From positions 1,798,001-1,862,000 of the forward strand of contig NZ_OZ244925.1 of the NCBI RefSeq assembly GCF_965221945.1: a DNA stretch of 64,000 bases, written 5' to 3'. Below, in pieces: positions 32,914 to 40,321 of the stretch; the stretch's first letter is position 1, and each line of letters starts with the position of its first letter. The translations under genes were made by a program, and so were the position numbers. The notes below the pieces were generated by a model. It did no database searches. It had not been told where the DNA came from and saw only the letters and a list, made by a program, of their open reading frames with translations. This DNA is from Poriferisodalis sp965221945 (GTDB lineage Bacteria > Actinomycetota > Acidimicrobiia > Acidimicrobiales > Poriferisodalaceae).

Positions 32914-33572
32914 AGGACTGCAGCCCCTCAGCCACGGGCGTGGAGCGGATTGACGGCGAGCGATGGCCGCGGCGACTGGTGCTCCTGCTCAAGGCCATGT
33001 TGCTCGCGGCCTCTGTCGCCGTGACAGTTGTGCCGCTGGATCAACTCGAGGGCAAGGGCATGGCATGGCGCCTGCCGATCGTGGTCGTCGCTAGCTCCGT
33101 CGTGCCGCTGGCATGGCGGCGCCGGTTCACCCCTTACCCGGCGACGGCGGACCTGCTCGCCATGTCGCCGTTCGTGCTGGATCTTGGCGGCAATGTGGCA
33201 GGTCTCTACGACTCATTCAGCCACTTCGACGATGTATTCCATTTTGTGAACTGGGTACTGCTGGTCGGAGCATTCTTGGCATGGCGCTTCCGCCGACTCG
33301 CGGACCGCCGCGACGCCGTCAAGATCGGCACCGGCTTCGGTGCCGTGGCCATCGTGATCTGGGAGATCGCCGAATGGATCGCCGGCGAACTCGGCGCCGC
33401 CGAGGCACTCGGCCTCACCTACGCCGACACCATCAGCGACCTCGCTCTCTCCACCACCGGAGGCTTCATCGGCGCCCTCGCCGCGGCTGCTCTGCTCGGT
33501 CCGCCACGCGCCTCGCGGAGAGCACCTGACCGCACGAACAACCATCGAATGCGAGATTCGTCGCCATCATGA
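32910..33572 (+). CDS. YjdF-like multi-pass membrane protein
   Basis: 220 residues with about five or six hydrophobic segments. Features shared with the YjdF/DUF2238 type are SHFDDVFHFVNWVLL (membrane-embedded Asp/His), VIWEIAEWIAGE and YADTISDLALSTTGGFIGAL. The function of the family is unknown. The GTG start overlaps the stop of a small upstream frame, and its own stop overlaps the next gene's ATG, so it belongs to an operon with the DUF4190-like protein. A 57-bp relic of it lies at 27607-27663. Confidence 0.7.
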   Translation: MKDCSPSATGVERIDGERWPRRLVLLLKAMLLAASVAVTVVPLDQLEGKGMAWRLPIVVVASSVVPLAWRRRFTPYPATADLLAMSPFVLDLGGNVAGLYDSFSHFDDVFHFVNWVLLVGAFLAWRFRRLADRRDAVKIGTGFGAVAIVIWEIAEWIAGELGAAEALGLTYADTISDLALSTTGGFIGALAAAALLGPPRASRRAPDRTNNHRMRDSSPS

Positions 33573-34021
33573 ATGACCCAGACAGTCCACAGGACGCCAA
33601 ACGGACTCGTCGGCCTCGGCCAGCGTCGCCACCTCCACCGAGCGGCGAGACTGCTGCGCAACCCTCACGCTTTACAACCAACGGCATGGCGACCGCCGGA
33701 TTCCTCCTCTCGCTCGCTGCGATCATCCCGCCGTTGTGGCTCGCAATCTCGTTCGCCAACAATCCCGACGGATGGTTCGGAGGCAGCGGCCTATTGTTGA
33801 GCAACGCTGCGTTCACAGCGCTGTTCGTCACACTAATTGTTGCTCCGTGCGAGTTCGTTCTGTTGACGCCGGCATTCGTCTTATCGCTGCGCGCCATAGC
33901 ACGATCCAAGACGAGCACCCGACGATTCAGCGGACTGGGCATTGCCGGCCTGACCATCTCGGTCGTTGCGGCGCTCTTGCTCGTCGGGGTGGTCGTGACT
34001 GCGTGGGTCAAAGCCGGCTGA
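33569..34021 (+). CDS. Small multi-helix membrane protein, DUF4190-like
   Basis: 150 residues. A charged, Pro-rich N-terminus (RTRRPRPASPPPPSGET, about 12-30) leads to FTTNGMATAGFLLSLAAIIP, parallel to TNGLAIAAMVLGIVAF of the protein encoded at 30.1 kb. Two more hydrophobic segments follow (NAAFTALFVTLIVAPCEFVL, LTISVVAALLLVGVVVTA). The ATG overlaps the preceding TGA. The function is unknown. The similarity to the other DUF4190-like protein suggests a local family within this island. Confidence 0.6.
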   Translation: MNDPDSPQDAKRTRRPRPASPPPPSGETAAQPSRFTTNGMATAGFLLSLAAIIPPLWLAISFANNPDGWFGGSGLLLSNAAFTALFVTLIVAPCEFVLLTPAFVLSLRAIARSKTSTRRFSGLGIAGLTISVVAALLLVGVVVTAWVKAG

Positions 34022-34044
34022 CGGCTGACAGACATCCATTGGCC

Positions 34045-34293
34045 CTCTTAGCCTGAATCCACCGATTGGCTGTTGGCGGGTGCGGGATTCGCGGGCCGGT
34101 GTCGGGTTGGATCACTTCGGGTCTGGTCGGGTTGTTGGGGGGTGATTCATAGCGGATAGGCGGCGATGCCCGGCAGCCCCGACGGGCCTGGACTTTGCGC
34201 AGAAATGCCGCCACAGACGGCTAATTTGCACAAAGAAGCGTGACAGCATCTTTCCGAGACGTCGCCTATCCGCGCGGTCTCTTAGCCTGAATC
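34045..34293. repeat. 15-bp direct repeats CTCTTAGCCTGAATC flanking a non-coding insert
   Basis: Identical copies lie at 34045-34059 and 34279-34293. The segment between holds no gene, and its right part is the inverted-repeat element. The repeats may mark an insertion or a recombination junction. Confidence 0.55.
34152..34273. mobile_element. MITE-like element, short copy (122 bp)
   Basis: The terminal inverted repeats are GCGGATAGGCGGCG on the left and the reverse complement of GCGGATAGGCGACG on the right (13/14). It contains one internal hairpin unit around CCGCCACAGACGG. No coding capacity. A longer relative lies at 40842-41023. No clear target-site duplication is visible. Confidence 0.7.
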
Positions 34294-34362
34294 TGGGCCT
34301 CCCCCCGTTTTGTGGAGGGCAGGTGCACAGATTGCAGCCGTGCCGATCCTCGTCATTCTGGG

Positions 34363-34384
34363 ACTCGCGATGTTCTACGCGAGT
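34363..34384. promoter_or_regulatory. Inverted repeat upstream of the toxin-antitoxin operon
   Basis: ACTCGCG, 8 bases, CGCGAGT followed by TTTCTGATTT, about 65 bases before the antitoxin ATG; conserved in the truncated copy at 27782-27803. It is either an operator or the terminator of upstream transcription. Confidence 0.45.
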
Positions 34385-34436
34385 TTCTGATTTGTGGCCG
34401 GTGCGCATCCCGACGGGTGTGTATCACATTTCGCGA

Positions 34437-34442
34437 TATGTT
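34437..34442 (+). promoter_or_regulatory. TANNNT -10 box of the MazEF-like operon
   Basis: TATGTT with a 6-base spacer to ATG 34449; the same arrangement occurs in the truncated copy. Confidence 0.5.
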
Positions 34443-34448
34443 GTTGCC

Positions 34449-34688
34449 ATGGCTCGGGCGATCTCTGTGCGACTCGACGAGGAGTCCCTCCGTGCACTGA
34501 TCCAGCTCGAGGCTCAGGGGCTGACGCAATCGGAGGCCATCAGATCATCGCTGGTGCACGAAGCAGCGCGGCGGCGCGCCCGCTCGGCACTGGCCGCTGA
34601 GGTCGCCGCGCTCGAGGCCGATGTCGCCGACCGCACCGAGATGACCGCTGTAGCGAATCTGATGGAACAGCTCCGTGCGCCGGGGTGA
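34449..34688 (+). CDS. Ribbon-helix-helix antitoxin
   Basis: A 79-residue antitoxin. MARAISVRLDEESLRALIQL and GLTQSEAIRSSLVHEAARRR form a ribbon-helix-helix DNA-binding domain. The helical remainder (about 45-79) should bind the toxin. The stop lies 14 bases inside the toxin gene. The first 40 codons lie in the 208-bp repeat and are duplicated as a pseudogene at 27.87 kb. The start is set by the TATGTT box and the DNA-binding strand beginning at residue 2. Confidence 0.82.
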   Translation: MARAISVRLDEESLRALIQLEAQGLTQSEAIRSSLVHEAARRRARSALAAEVAALEADVADRTEMTAVANLMEQLRAPG

Positions 34689-34992
34689 CATCTACGAACT
34701 GCGTCTTCCCCGAGGCGTTGGCCACGAGCAACATGGGCGACGATTCGGAGTTGTCGTGCAGTCCGACGCGCTGCTGCCGCGCTCGGTCGTGTTAGTGGCA
34801 CCCACCTCGACCAGCGCTCGGCCAGCCTCCTTCAGGCCCACCATCGAGTTCGATGGGCAGCAGACCGCCGTACTCGTCGAGCAAGTGGGCGCTGTTGACG
34901 TGACCCGGCTCGGCGACTTCGTAGGCCGTCTACGCCCCGAGGAGCAGTGGGGCATCGACTCTGCCCTCAGCATGATTCTCGACCTCGGCTGA
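34675..34992 (+). CDS. MazF/PemK-family endoribonuclease toxin
   Basis: A 105-residue toxin. MRRGDIYELRLPRGVGHEQHG with RRFGVVVQSD is the PemK/MazF opening. LVAPTSTSARPASFRPTIE and TAVLVEQVGAVDVTRLGDFVGRL carry the conserved strand residues, including the Ser/Thr of the active site. Such toxins cleave mRNA at short motifs that cannot be predicted here. GTG start overlapping the antitoxin by 14 bases. The full length suggests an active toxin. Confidence 0.87.
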   Translation: MRRGDIYELRLPRGVGHEQHGRRFGVVVQSDALLPRSVVLVAPTSTSARPASFRPTIEFDGQQTAVLVEQVGAVDVTRLGDFVGRLRPEEQWGIDSALSMILDLG

Positions 34993-35009
34993 GAGCAAGA
35001 GCGCTCCGA

Positions 35010-36107
35010 TCAGAAGTCGGCGTCGAAGGCGACTTCGCCTTCGACGCCGATTTGGTAGCTGGCGACGGTGCGCTCGAAGAAGTTCGTGAGTTCCTGCACA
35101 TCTTGCAGTTCCATGAACGAGAAGGGGTTCTTCGAGCCGTAGTGCTTGGCAAGGCCGAGCTGGGCGAGGCGCTGGTCGGCAACGAATTCCAAGTACGCCC
35201 GGGTGTCGGTCACCGACATGCCCGCGACGCCGCCAGACAGCACGTCGTGCGCGAATTGCGTTTCGACGTCGACCGCCTCGGTGACCATCTGCTGGATTCG
35301 CTCAGCCAGGTCCATGTCAAACAGTTCGGGCTCCTCGGCCCGGATCGTGCGCACCACCTCGAAAGCGAAGTTCATGTGCGCCGACTCGTCCCGGAACACC
35401 CAGTTCGTGCCGGCCGCCAAGCCGTTCAGCAGCCCCTTCGACCGCAGGAAGTACACGTAGGCAAAGGCGGCGAAGAAGAACAGCCCTTCGATGCACGCGG
35501 CGAAACAGATGAGGTTGAGCACGAACGCCTTGCGGTGCTCGACCGTCGTGAGTCGATCGACCGACCAGACGCTGTCCATCCAGCGAAAGCAGAACTCGGC
35601 CTTCGCAGCGATCGAGGGGATGTTCTCGATGGCAGCGAAGGCCGCCGACCGCTCGGAGATGTCAGGGATGTAGTGGTCCAGCAGTGTCAGGTAGAACTGC
35701 ACGTGCAGCGCTTCCTCGTACAGCTGCCGGCTCAGATACATCCGAGCCTCAGGGCTATTGATGTGCTGGTACAGGTTCAGCACCAGATTGTTCGCGACGA
35801 TCGAATCGCCGGTGGCGAAGAACGCCACGAGCCGGTTGATGAGATGCCGCTCAGCGGGTGCCAGCTTCCGGTTCAGATCGACGATGTCGTCAGAGAAGTC
35901 GATCTCCTCAACCGTCCAGGTGTTGCGGATGGCATCGCGGTACATGTCGAAGAACTGCGGGTACCGCATAGGACGCAGCGTCAACTCGAAACCGGGGTCC
36001 AAGATCTTGCCCTGCCGCACTGCTGGTTCGGCGGCCGGGTCGGGTTGGGGTACGGCTTGTGGTCTCGGCTCGGGCCCCAATTCGGGCTCTGGCTGGACGA
36101 GTGCCAT
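35010..36107 (-). CDS. nrdB: Ribonucleotide reductase class I, beta subunit
   Basis: A 365-residue radical-generating subunit. Spacing matches E. coli NrdB exactly at the first half-site: D101, E132, H135 and the radical tyrosine Y139 (EEALHVQFY), equivalent to D84, E115, H118, Y122. The second half-site is in DESAHMNFAFEV. It is therefore a tyrosyl-radical class Ia/b type rather than a Mn/Fe tyrosine-less type. A 30-residue Pro/Glu-rich N-terminal extension precedes the core. It lies downstream of nrdA with a 48-base gap and an AGAGGA site before the ATG. Confidence 0.95.
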   Translation of the reverse strand: MALVQPEPELGPEPRPQAVPQPDPAAEPAVRQGKILDPGFELTLRPMRYPQFFDMYRDAIRNTWTVEEIDFSDDIVDLNRKLAPAERHLINRLVAFFATGDSIVANNLVLNLYQHINSPEARMYLSRQLYEEALHVQFYLTLLDHYIPDISERSAAFAAIENIPSIAAKAEFCFRWMDSVWSVDRLTTVEHRKAFVLNLICFAACIEGLFFFAAFAYVYFLRSKGLLNGLAAGTNWVFRDESAHMNFAFEVVRTIRAEEPELFDMDLAERIQQMVTEAVDVETQFAHDVLSGGVAGMSVTDTRAYLEFVADQRLAQLGLAKHYGSKNPFSFMELQDVQELTNFFERTVASYQIGVEGEVAFDADF

Positions 36108-36155
36108 GAGAATCCTCTGCTCTCCCTAGTAGGCCTCTTGTTGATCAGGGACTGC

Positions 36156-38564
36156 TCAGTCGCAGGCTTCGCATGTCTCGGGGTTCTCCAGAGAGCACGC
36201 GACTGCATCAGCGGCAGCTGTCGCTTCGGGCATGGCAGCGACTGTCGCATCAGGCTGCGACGCGTTGTCGGTAGTGGTCTGATTGATGCGGGTGGCCGGC
36301 CGCGAGCGCAGGTAGTAGGTGGTCTTGAGGCCCGACTTCCACGCATGCATGTACATCGACGAGAGCTTCCCGATGTTCGGGCTCTCCATGAACAGGTTCA
36401 ACGACTGGCTCTGGTCGACGAAGGCGCCGCGTGTCGCAGCCATGTCGATGAGCGACCGCTGGGGCAGCTCCCATGCGGTCCGGTACACCGAACGCACCTC
36501 GGCGGGGATCTCCGCGATGTCGGCCACTAAGCCCTCGGCCATCTTGATCCGATTCGCCATGGCGTCGTTCCACAGGCCGCGGGCCTGTAACTCGCGCACG
36601 AGGTAGCGGTTGATCTGCATGAACTCGCCCGAGAGCGTCTCGCGCTTGAACAGGTTCGACACTTGAGGCTCGATGCACTCGTAGCAGCCCGAGATCGCCG
36701 CGATCGTGGCCGTTGGAGCGATGGCCACGAGCAGCGAGTTCCGCAGTCCGTGTTGTCCGATGCGTTCACGCAGTTCGGCCCAGCGCGGTGCATCTGCTGG
36801 CTCGACGCCCCACAGGTCGAACTGCAGCTGCCCAGCAGCAGCTCGGGTTTCGCCGAAGGCCGCGTGCGGGCCGTACTGACGGGCCAGCTCGCAACTTGAC
36901 CAGACCGCCCAGTAGTAGATCTCCTCGGCGATCCGGGCCGACACCGCAGAAGCCTCAGGCGAGTCAAAGGCCAGATTGAGCTGGAAGAACACGTCCTGCA
37001 GGCCCATGACGCCGAGCCCGACCGGGCGCCAGCGTTCATTGGAACGGGCCGCCTCGGACGTCGGATAGAAGTTGATGTCGATGACACGGTCCAAGAACGG
37101 CACCGCTGCGCGCACCACTTCGCCGAGCGCCTCGTAGTCGACAGTCCCGTCCCGCACGAACTTCGCGAGATTGACCGAGCCGAGGTTGCAGACGGCTGTT
37201 TCGGCGTTGCTGGTGACTTCGAGGATTTCGGTGCACAGGTTTGACAGGTGAATGACGTTGCCCGGTTCGCCTGTCTGGTTGGACTTGACGTTTGAGGTGT
37301 CCTTGAAGGTCATCCAGCCGTTGCCGGTCTGCGCCAAGGTGCGCATCATGCTGCTGTAGAGCTGCCGAGCAGACACTTGCTCCACATAGAGACCCTCTGC
37401 TTCGGCCTCTTGGTACGCCTTGGTGAACTCATCGCCGTAGAGGTCGGTGAGGTGCGGCACTCGCTTCGGGTCGAACAACGACCACTGCCAGTCGTTCTCG
37501 ACCCGGCGCATGAATTCGTCGGGCACCCAGTTCGCCAGATTCAAGTTGTGTGTGCGCCGGGCCGTATCGCCAGTCGAATCCTTCAGTTCCAGGAATTCGT
37601 CGATGTCGGCATGCCACGATTCCAGGTAGACGCATGCTGCACCCTTGCGCCGACCACCCTGGTTCACCGCGGCTACAGATGAATCGAGCGTCTTGAGCCA
37701 CGGAACGATGCCGTGCGACTCGCCGTTGGTGCCGCCGATGAGCGAGCCCCGCGATCGCACCCGGTGCCAACCCACACCGATGCCGCCGGCGAATTTCGAC
37801 AGCTTGGCGATGTCGGTGTAGCGGTTGTAGATGCCCTCAAGGGAGTCTTCGGGGCTGTCGAGCAAGTAGCACGACGACATCTGGGGGTGGGTAGTGCCCG
37901 AGTTAAACAATGTGGGCGACGACGGCATGTAGCGCAGACTGGAGATCAGCTCATAGAACGAGATGGCCTCCTCCGCAGTACGGGACAGGCCGCAGGCGAC
38001 CCGCAGAAGGAAATACTGCGGGGTCTCGACGACGGTGCGCCGCTGCGGATGGCGGAGCAGGTACCGGTCATAGACGGTGCGCAAGCCAAAGAACTCGAAG
38101 CCGTTGCTGCGCTCAGTCATGATGGCGTCGTTGAGCTTGCGGGCATTTGTGCCGACGAATGCCACCACGTCGGGGTGGATGAGTCCGCACTCGCCGCCGA
38201 GATCGATGGACTGGCTGAACGAGTGGATGTTCTGGTTCTGGACTTCCTTGTCGATGTAGGTGGCCAGCAGCAGGGCCGCAAGCTTCGAGTAGTTCGGCTC
38301 CTCGGAGATCAGCGCCGAGGCCGTGCGAATCGACAGTTCGTCGAGCTCGGTGGTGGTGGCGCCGTCATGGAGACCCGAGATCGTCCGGGTAGCGATGCGC
38401 ATCGGATCGACACCGGGAAGCTCGGTGGCGCATCGCTCGACGGCACGCACGATCTTGTTGACGTCGACGGCCTGCATCGAACCGTCACGCTTCTGCACGC
38501 GCATTCCGGGCGAATCTGCGGCCTGCCGCTGTGTTTCAGTCGCCGAAGCCTCAGTGACGCTCAT
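36156..38564 (-). CDS. nrdA: Ribonucleotide reductase class I, alpha subunit
   Basis: An 802-residue catalytic subunit converting NDPs to dNDPs. An N-terminal ATP-cone (MRVQKRDGSMQAVDVNKIVR, about 21-105) provides allosteric activity control. The radical-site cysteine region is NLCTEI, and PTATIAAISGCYECIEPQ lies in the finger-loop area. The C-terminal redox pair is in CSLENPETCEACD. The ATG overlaps the stop of a possible 20-codon leader frame. The 5' leader of about 150 bases is unusually long for this window; I see no convincing NrdR boxes. Confidence 0.96.
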   Translation of the reverse strand: MSVTEASATETQRQAADSPGMRVQKRDGSMQAVDVNKIVRAVERCATELPGVDPMRIATRTISGLHDGATTTELDELSIRTASALISEEPNYSKLAALLLATYIDKEVQNQNIHSFSQSIDLGGECGLIHPDVVAFVGTNARKLNDAIMTERSNGFEFFGLRTVYDRYLLRHPQRRTVVETPQYFLLRVACGLSRTAEEAISFYELISSLRYMPSSPTLFNSGTTHPQMSSCYLLDSPEDSLEGIYNRYTDIAKLSKFAGGIGVGWHRVRSRGSLIGGTNGESHGIVPWLKTLDSSVAAVNQGGRRKGAACVYLESWHADIDEFLELKDSTGDTARRTHNLNLANWVPDEFMRRVENDWQWSLFDPKRVPHLTDLYGDEFTKAYQEAEAEGLYVEQVSARQLYSSMMRTLAQTGNGWMTFKDTSNVKSNQTGEPGNVIHLSNLCTEILEVTSNAETAVCNLGSVNLAKFVRDGTVDYEALGEVVRAAVPFLDRVIDINFYPTSEAARSNERWRPVGLGVMGLQDVFFQLNLAFDSPEASAVSARIAEEIYYWAVWSSCELARQYGPHAAFGETRAAAGQLQFDLWGVEPADAPRWAELRERIGQHGLRNSLLVAIAPTATIAAISGCYECIEPQVSNLFKRETLSGEFMQINRYLVRELQARGLWNDAMANRIKMAEGLVADIAEIPAEVRSVYRTAWELPQRSLIDMAATRGAFVDQSQSLNLFMESPNIGKLSSMYMHAWKSGLKTTYYLRSRPATRINQTTTDNASQPDATVAAMPEATAAADAVACSLENPETCEACD

Positions 38565-38623
38565 GCCGGCCCGCCCTGGAGCAGGCAGACGCCGAGGTGC
38601 GCCGTGCGACGTGTGGTGGTCAT
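38561..38623 (-). CDS. Possible 20-codon leader peptide overlapping nrdA
   Basis: ATG 38623 starts MTTTRRTAHLGVCLLQ... and ends with TGA inside the nrdA ATG (ATGA). A purine-rich GAGGGACGAG lies upstream. Such an overlap could couple nrdA translation to the leader. There is no evidence of expression. Confidence 0.35.
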   Translation of the reverse strand: MTTTRRTAHLGVCLLQGGPA

Positions 38624-39018
38624 GTGGTTCTCGTCCCTCTCATGCCCCTGCATGGCAGTGACGCCGTGGCGTGATGCCGACCCGCAGCACACTGCCCGAA
38701 TAACACTGCTGTAACTACAGAGATGTGAGGAACATTATTAGCGCGCCGAGACGGGTGTGGCGAGCTTCAGCCGGATCCAGCGGGAATTGGCCGGATTCGG
38801 CGCTATCGGTTCGCGGCGACGCGCGCTGCGCATTGCGAGATGCGCGTCGACTGAGCACAGAGCGCCGTGTGAACACAGAGGCTGCCGGCCCCAGCCCGGT
38901 CGCTTCCGCACAGCCGACGCTCCGGGCTACTGAGCGCCCTCGGCTGCAATGCCGGCGCCTTCGATCAGGAGTGCATCAGCGTTCGCCCCGGCGCGTCCGC
39001 GGCTGCCACACTGCTCGT
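38624..39018. other. Divergent intergenic region between nrdA and the FAD oxidoreductase
   Basis: No further gene is seen. The palindrome CTGTA-AC-TACAG lies at 38709-38720 and may be an operator serving the nrd promoter. The rest is GC-rich. An open frame continuous with the oxidoreductase exists from 38725 but has no homology-like content. Confidence 0.4.
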
Positions 39019-40302
39019 GTGTCACCTCAGATGAACCGGCCAGAACGCGTCGTGGTTGTGGGCGCGTCCCTCGCAGGCGCTCGGGCTGCGCACAGCATTC
39101 GGGCCGCCGGACATGACTGTGCGCTGACGCTCATCGGCGCCGAGTCCCATCTGCCCTACGACAGGCCTCCCCTGTCGAAGGAGTTCCTGACCGGCGAGCG
39201 AGAGGCTCACCAGCTCATGCTGGACGCCGACGGTGCCTACGACGAGCTCGATGTGGAGGTGATGCTCGGCACGGCCGCAGTTGGGCTCGACCTCGAGAAT
39301 CGAACCGTTGCGGTCGCGCCGGCTGCCAACGGATCGGCGAGCGGCGACAGCCGCGCCACGGTGCCGTTCGATGCACTGGTGATCGCCACGGGCGCAGCAG
39401 CCCGGCCGTTGCCCCGAACCGAGGGCATCGAAGGCGTCCACACGCTGCGGACCCTCGACGACTCGACGGCCATCCGGGATGGTCTCGTCGCCGGCGCACG
39501 CGTTGCCGTGGTGGGGGGCGGTTTCATCGGATCGGAGGTTGCCGCTTCGGCGAAGGTTCGCGGATGCGAGGTGACGGTCATCGAAGCAGCCTCGGCGCCG
39601 CTCGTGCGGGGCTTAGGAGCCGAGATGGGCACCCGGGTGGGCGCACTGCACAACCAGAACGGTGTGGAACTGCGACTCGGCGTCGGCGTCGAGGGCGTGC
39701 TGGGCTCCGACCGGGTCGAGGCGGTCGCCATGGCCGACGGCAGCCGCATCGAGGCCGACCTCGTCGTCGTCGGCATCGGGGTCGTCCCGAACACGGGATG
39801 GCTCGAGGGCTCAGGACTGCAGATCGACAACGGAGTGGTGTGCGACGCCACGCTGTGCTGCGGCCCCCAGGGTGTCTACGCCGTGGGTGACGTTGCGCGG
39901 GCTCCCAATGGATGGCTCGCCCCGCTGTACGGCGAGTCGCCCATCCGGGTCGAGCACTGGACCGCGGCGGTCGAGCACGGGATGGCGGTCGGACGCAACC
40001 TGATGGCACCCGATGAGGCACAGCCCTACGACTCGGTGCCCTTCGTGTGGTCCGACCAATACGACGCCCGTATCCAGGTCGCGGGACATCCCGACGCCGA
40101 CGATGACGTCGAGGTGCTGGTCGGGTCCGCTGCAGATGTCTCGGATACAGGCCGCTCGTTCCTGGCTGGCTACCGGCGCGACGGGCGTTTGAGCGCCGTG
40201 ATGGCGCTCGATTCGATCAGGCCGTTCGTCCGATTCCGCCGCCTGCTGGCTGGCCACCCCACGTGGGATGAGGCGCTGGAGTTGGCTGCCACGCTGCGCT
40301 GA
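39019..40302 (+). CDS. FAD-dependent pyridine nucleotide-disulphide oxidoreductase (ferredoxin reductase type)
   Basis: About 427 residues. The N-terminal FAD-binding dinucleotide fold is RVVVVGASLAGARAAHSIRA. PYDRPPLSKEFLTGE is typical of ferredoxin/rubredoxin reductases that serve oxygenases. An NAD(P)H fold follows (VAVVGGGFIGSEVAASAKVRG), then the FAD-site VYAVGDVARAPNGWL and the C-terminal reductase_C domain. It could pass electrons to the Rieske oxygenase or a P450, but that is inference. GTG 39019 or ATG 39031 may be the start; neither has a ribosome site, and a CACACT hexamer is a weak -10 candidate. Confidence 0.88.
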   Translation: MSPQMNRPERVVVVGASLAGARAAHSIRAAGHDCALTLIGAESHLPYDRPPLSKEFLTGEREAHQLMLDADGAYDELDVEVMLGTAAVGLDLENRTVAVAPAANGSASGDSRATVPFDALVIATGAAARPLPRTEGIEGVHTLRTLDDSTAIRDGLVAGARVAVVGGGFIGSEVAASAKVRGCEVTVIEAASAPLVRGLGAEMGTRVGALHNQNGVELRLGVGVEGVLGSDRVEAVAMADGSRIEADLVVVGIGVVPNTGWLEGSGLQIDNGVVCDATLCCGPQGVYAVGDVARAPNGWLAPLYGESPIRVEHWTAAVEHGMAVGRNLMAPDEAQPYDSVPFVWSDQYDARIQVAGHPDADDDVEVLVGSAADVSDTGRSFLAGYRRDGRLSAVMALDSIRPFVRFRRLLAGHPTWDEALELAATLR

Positions 40303-40321
40303 TCGGCTCGGGCGCCGGGAT

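Larger units (their letters stand above)
34361..34568 (+). repeat. 208-bp direct repeat, right copy
   Basis: Matches 27780-27987 with only a few substitutions. Here the repeat runs on into an intact antitoxin-toxin pair. The two copies bracket about 6.4 kb. Confidence 0.85.

Noticed and set aside
25312..35000. Prophage or integrative element
   Set aside because: No integrase, terminase, capsid, relaxase or transposase gene is visible, and the tRNA-Pro gene is 7 kb away without a duplicated 3' end.
34947..36530. A long plus-strand open frame opposite nrdB
   Set aside because: It is antisense to clear NrdB motifs and has the composition of a shadow frame.
38565..38720. Cobalamin riboswitch or NrdR boxes upstream of nrdA
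   Set aside because: No B12-box or convincing paired NrdR 16-mers were found; the enzyme is also B12-independent class I.
40303..40321. Frameshift as the cause of the split DUF427 frame
   Set aside because: Both halves are in the same frame; only a single TGA codon interrupts them, so no indel is needed.
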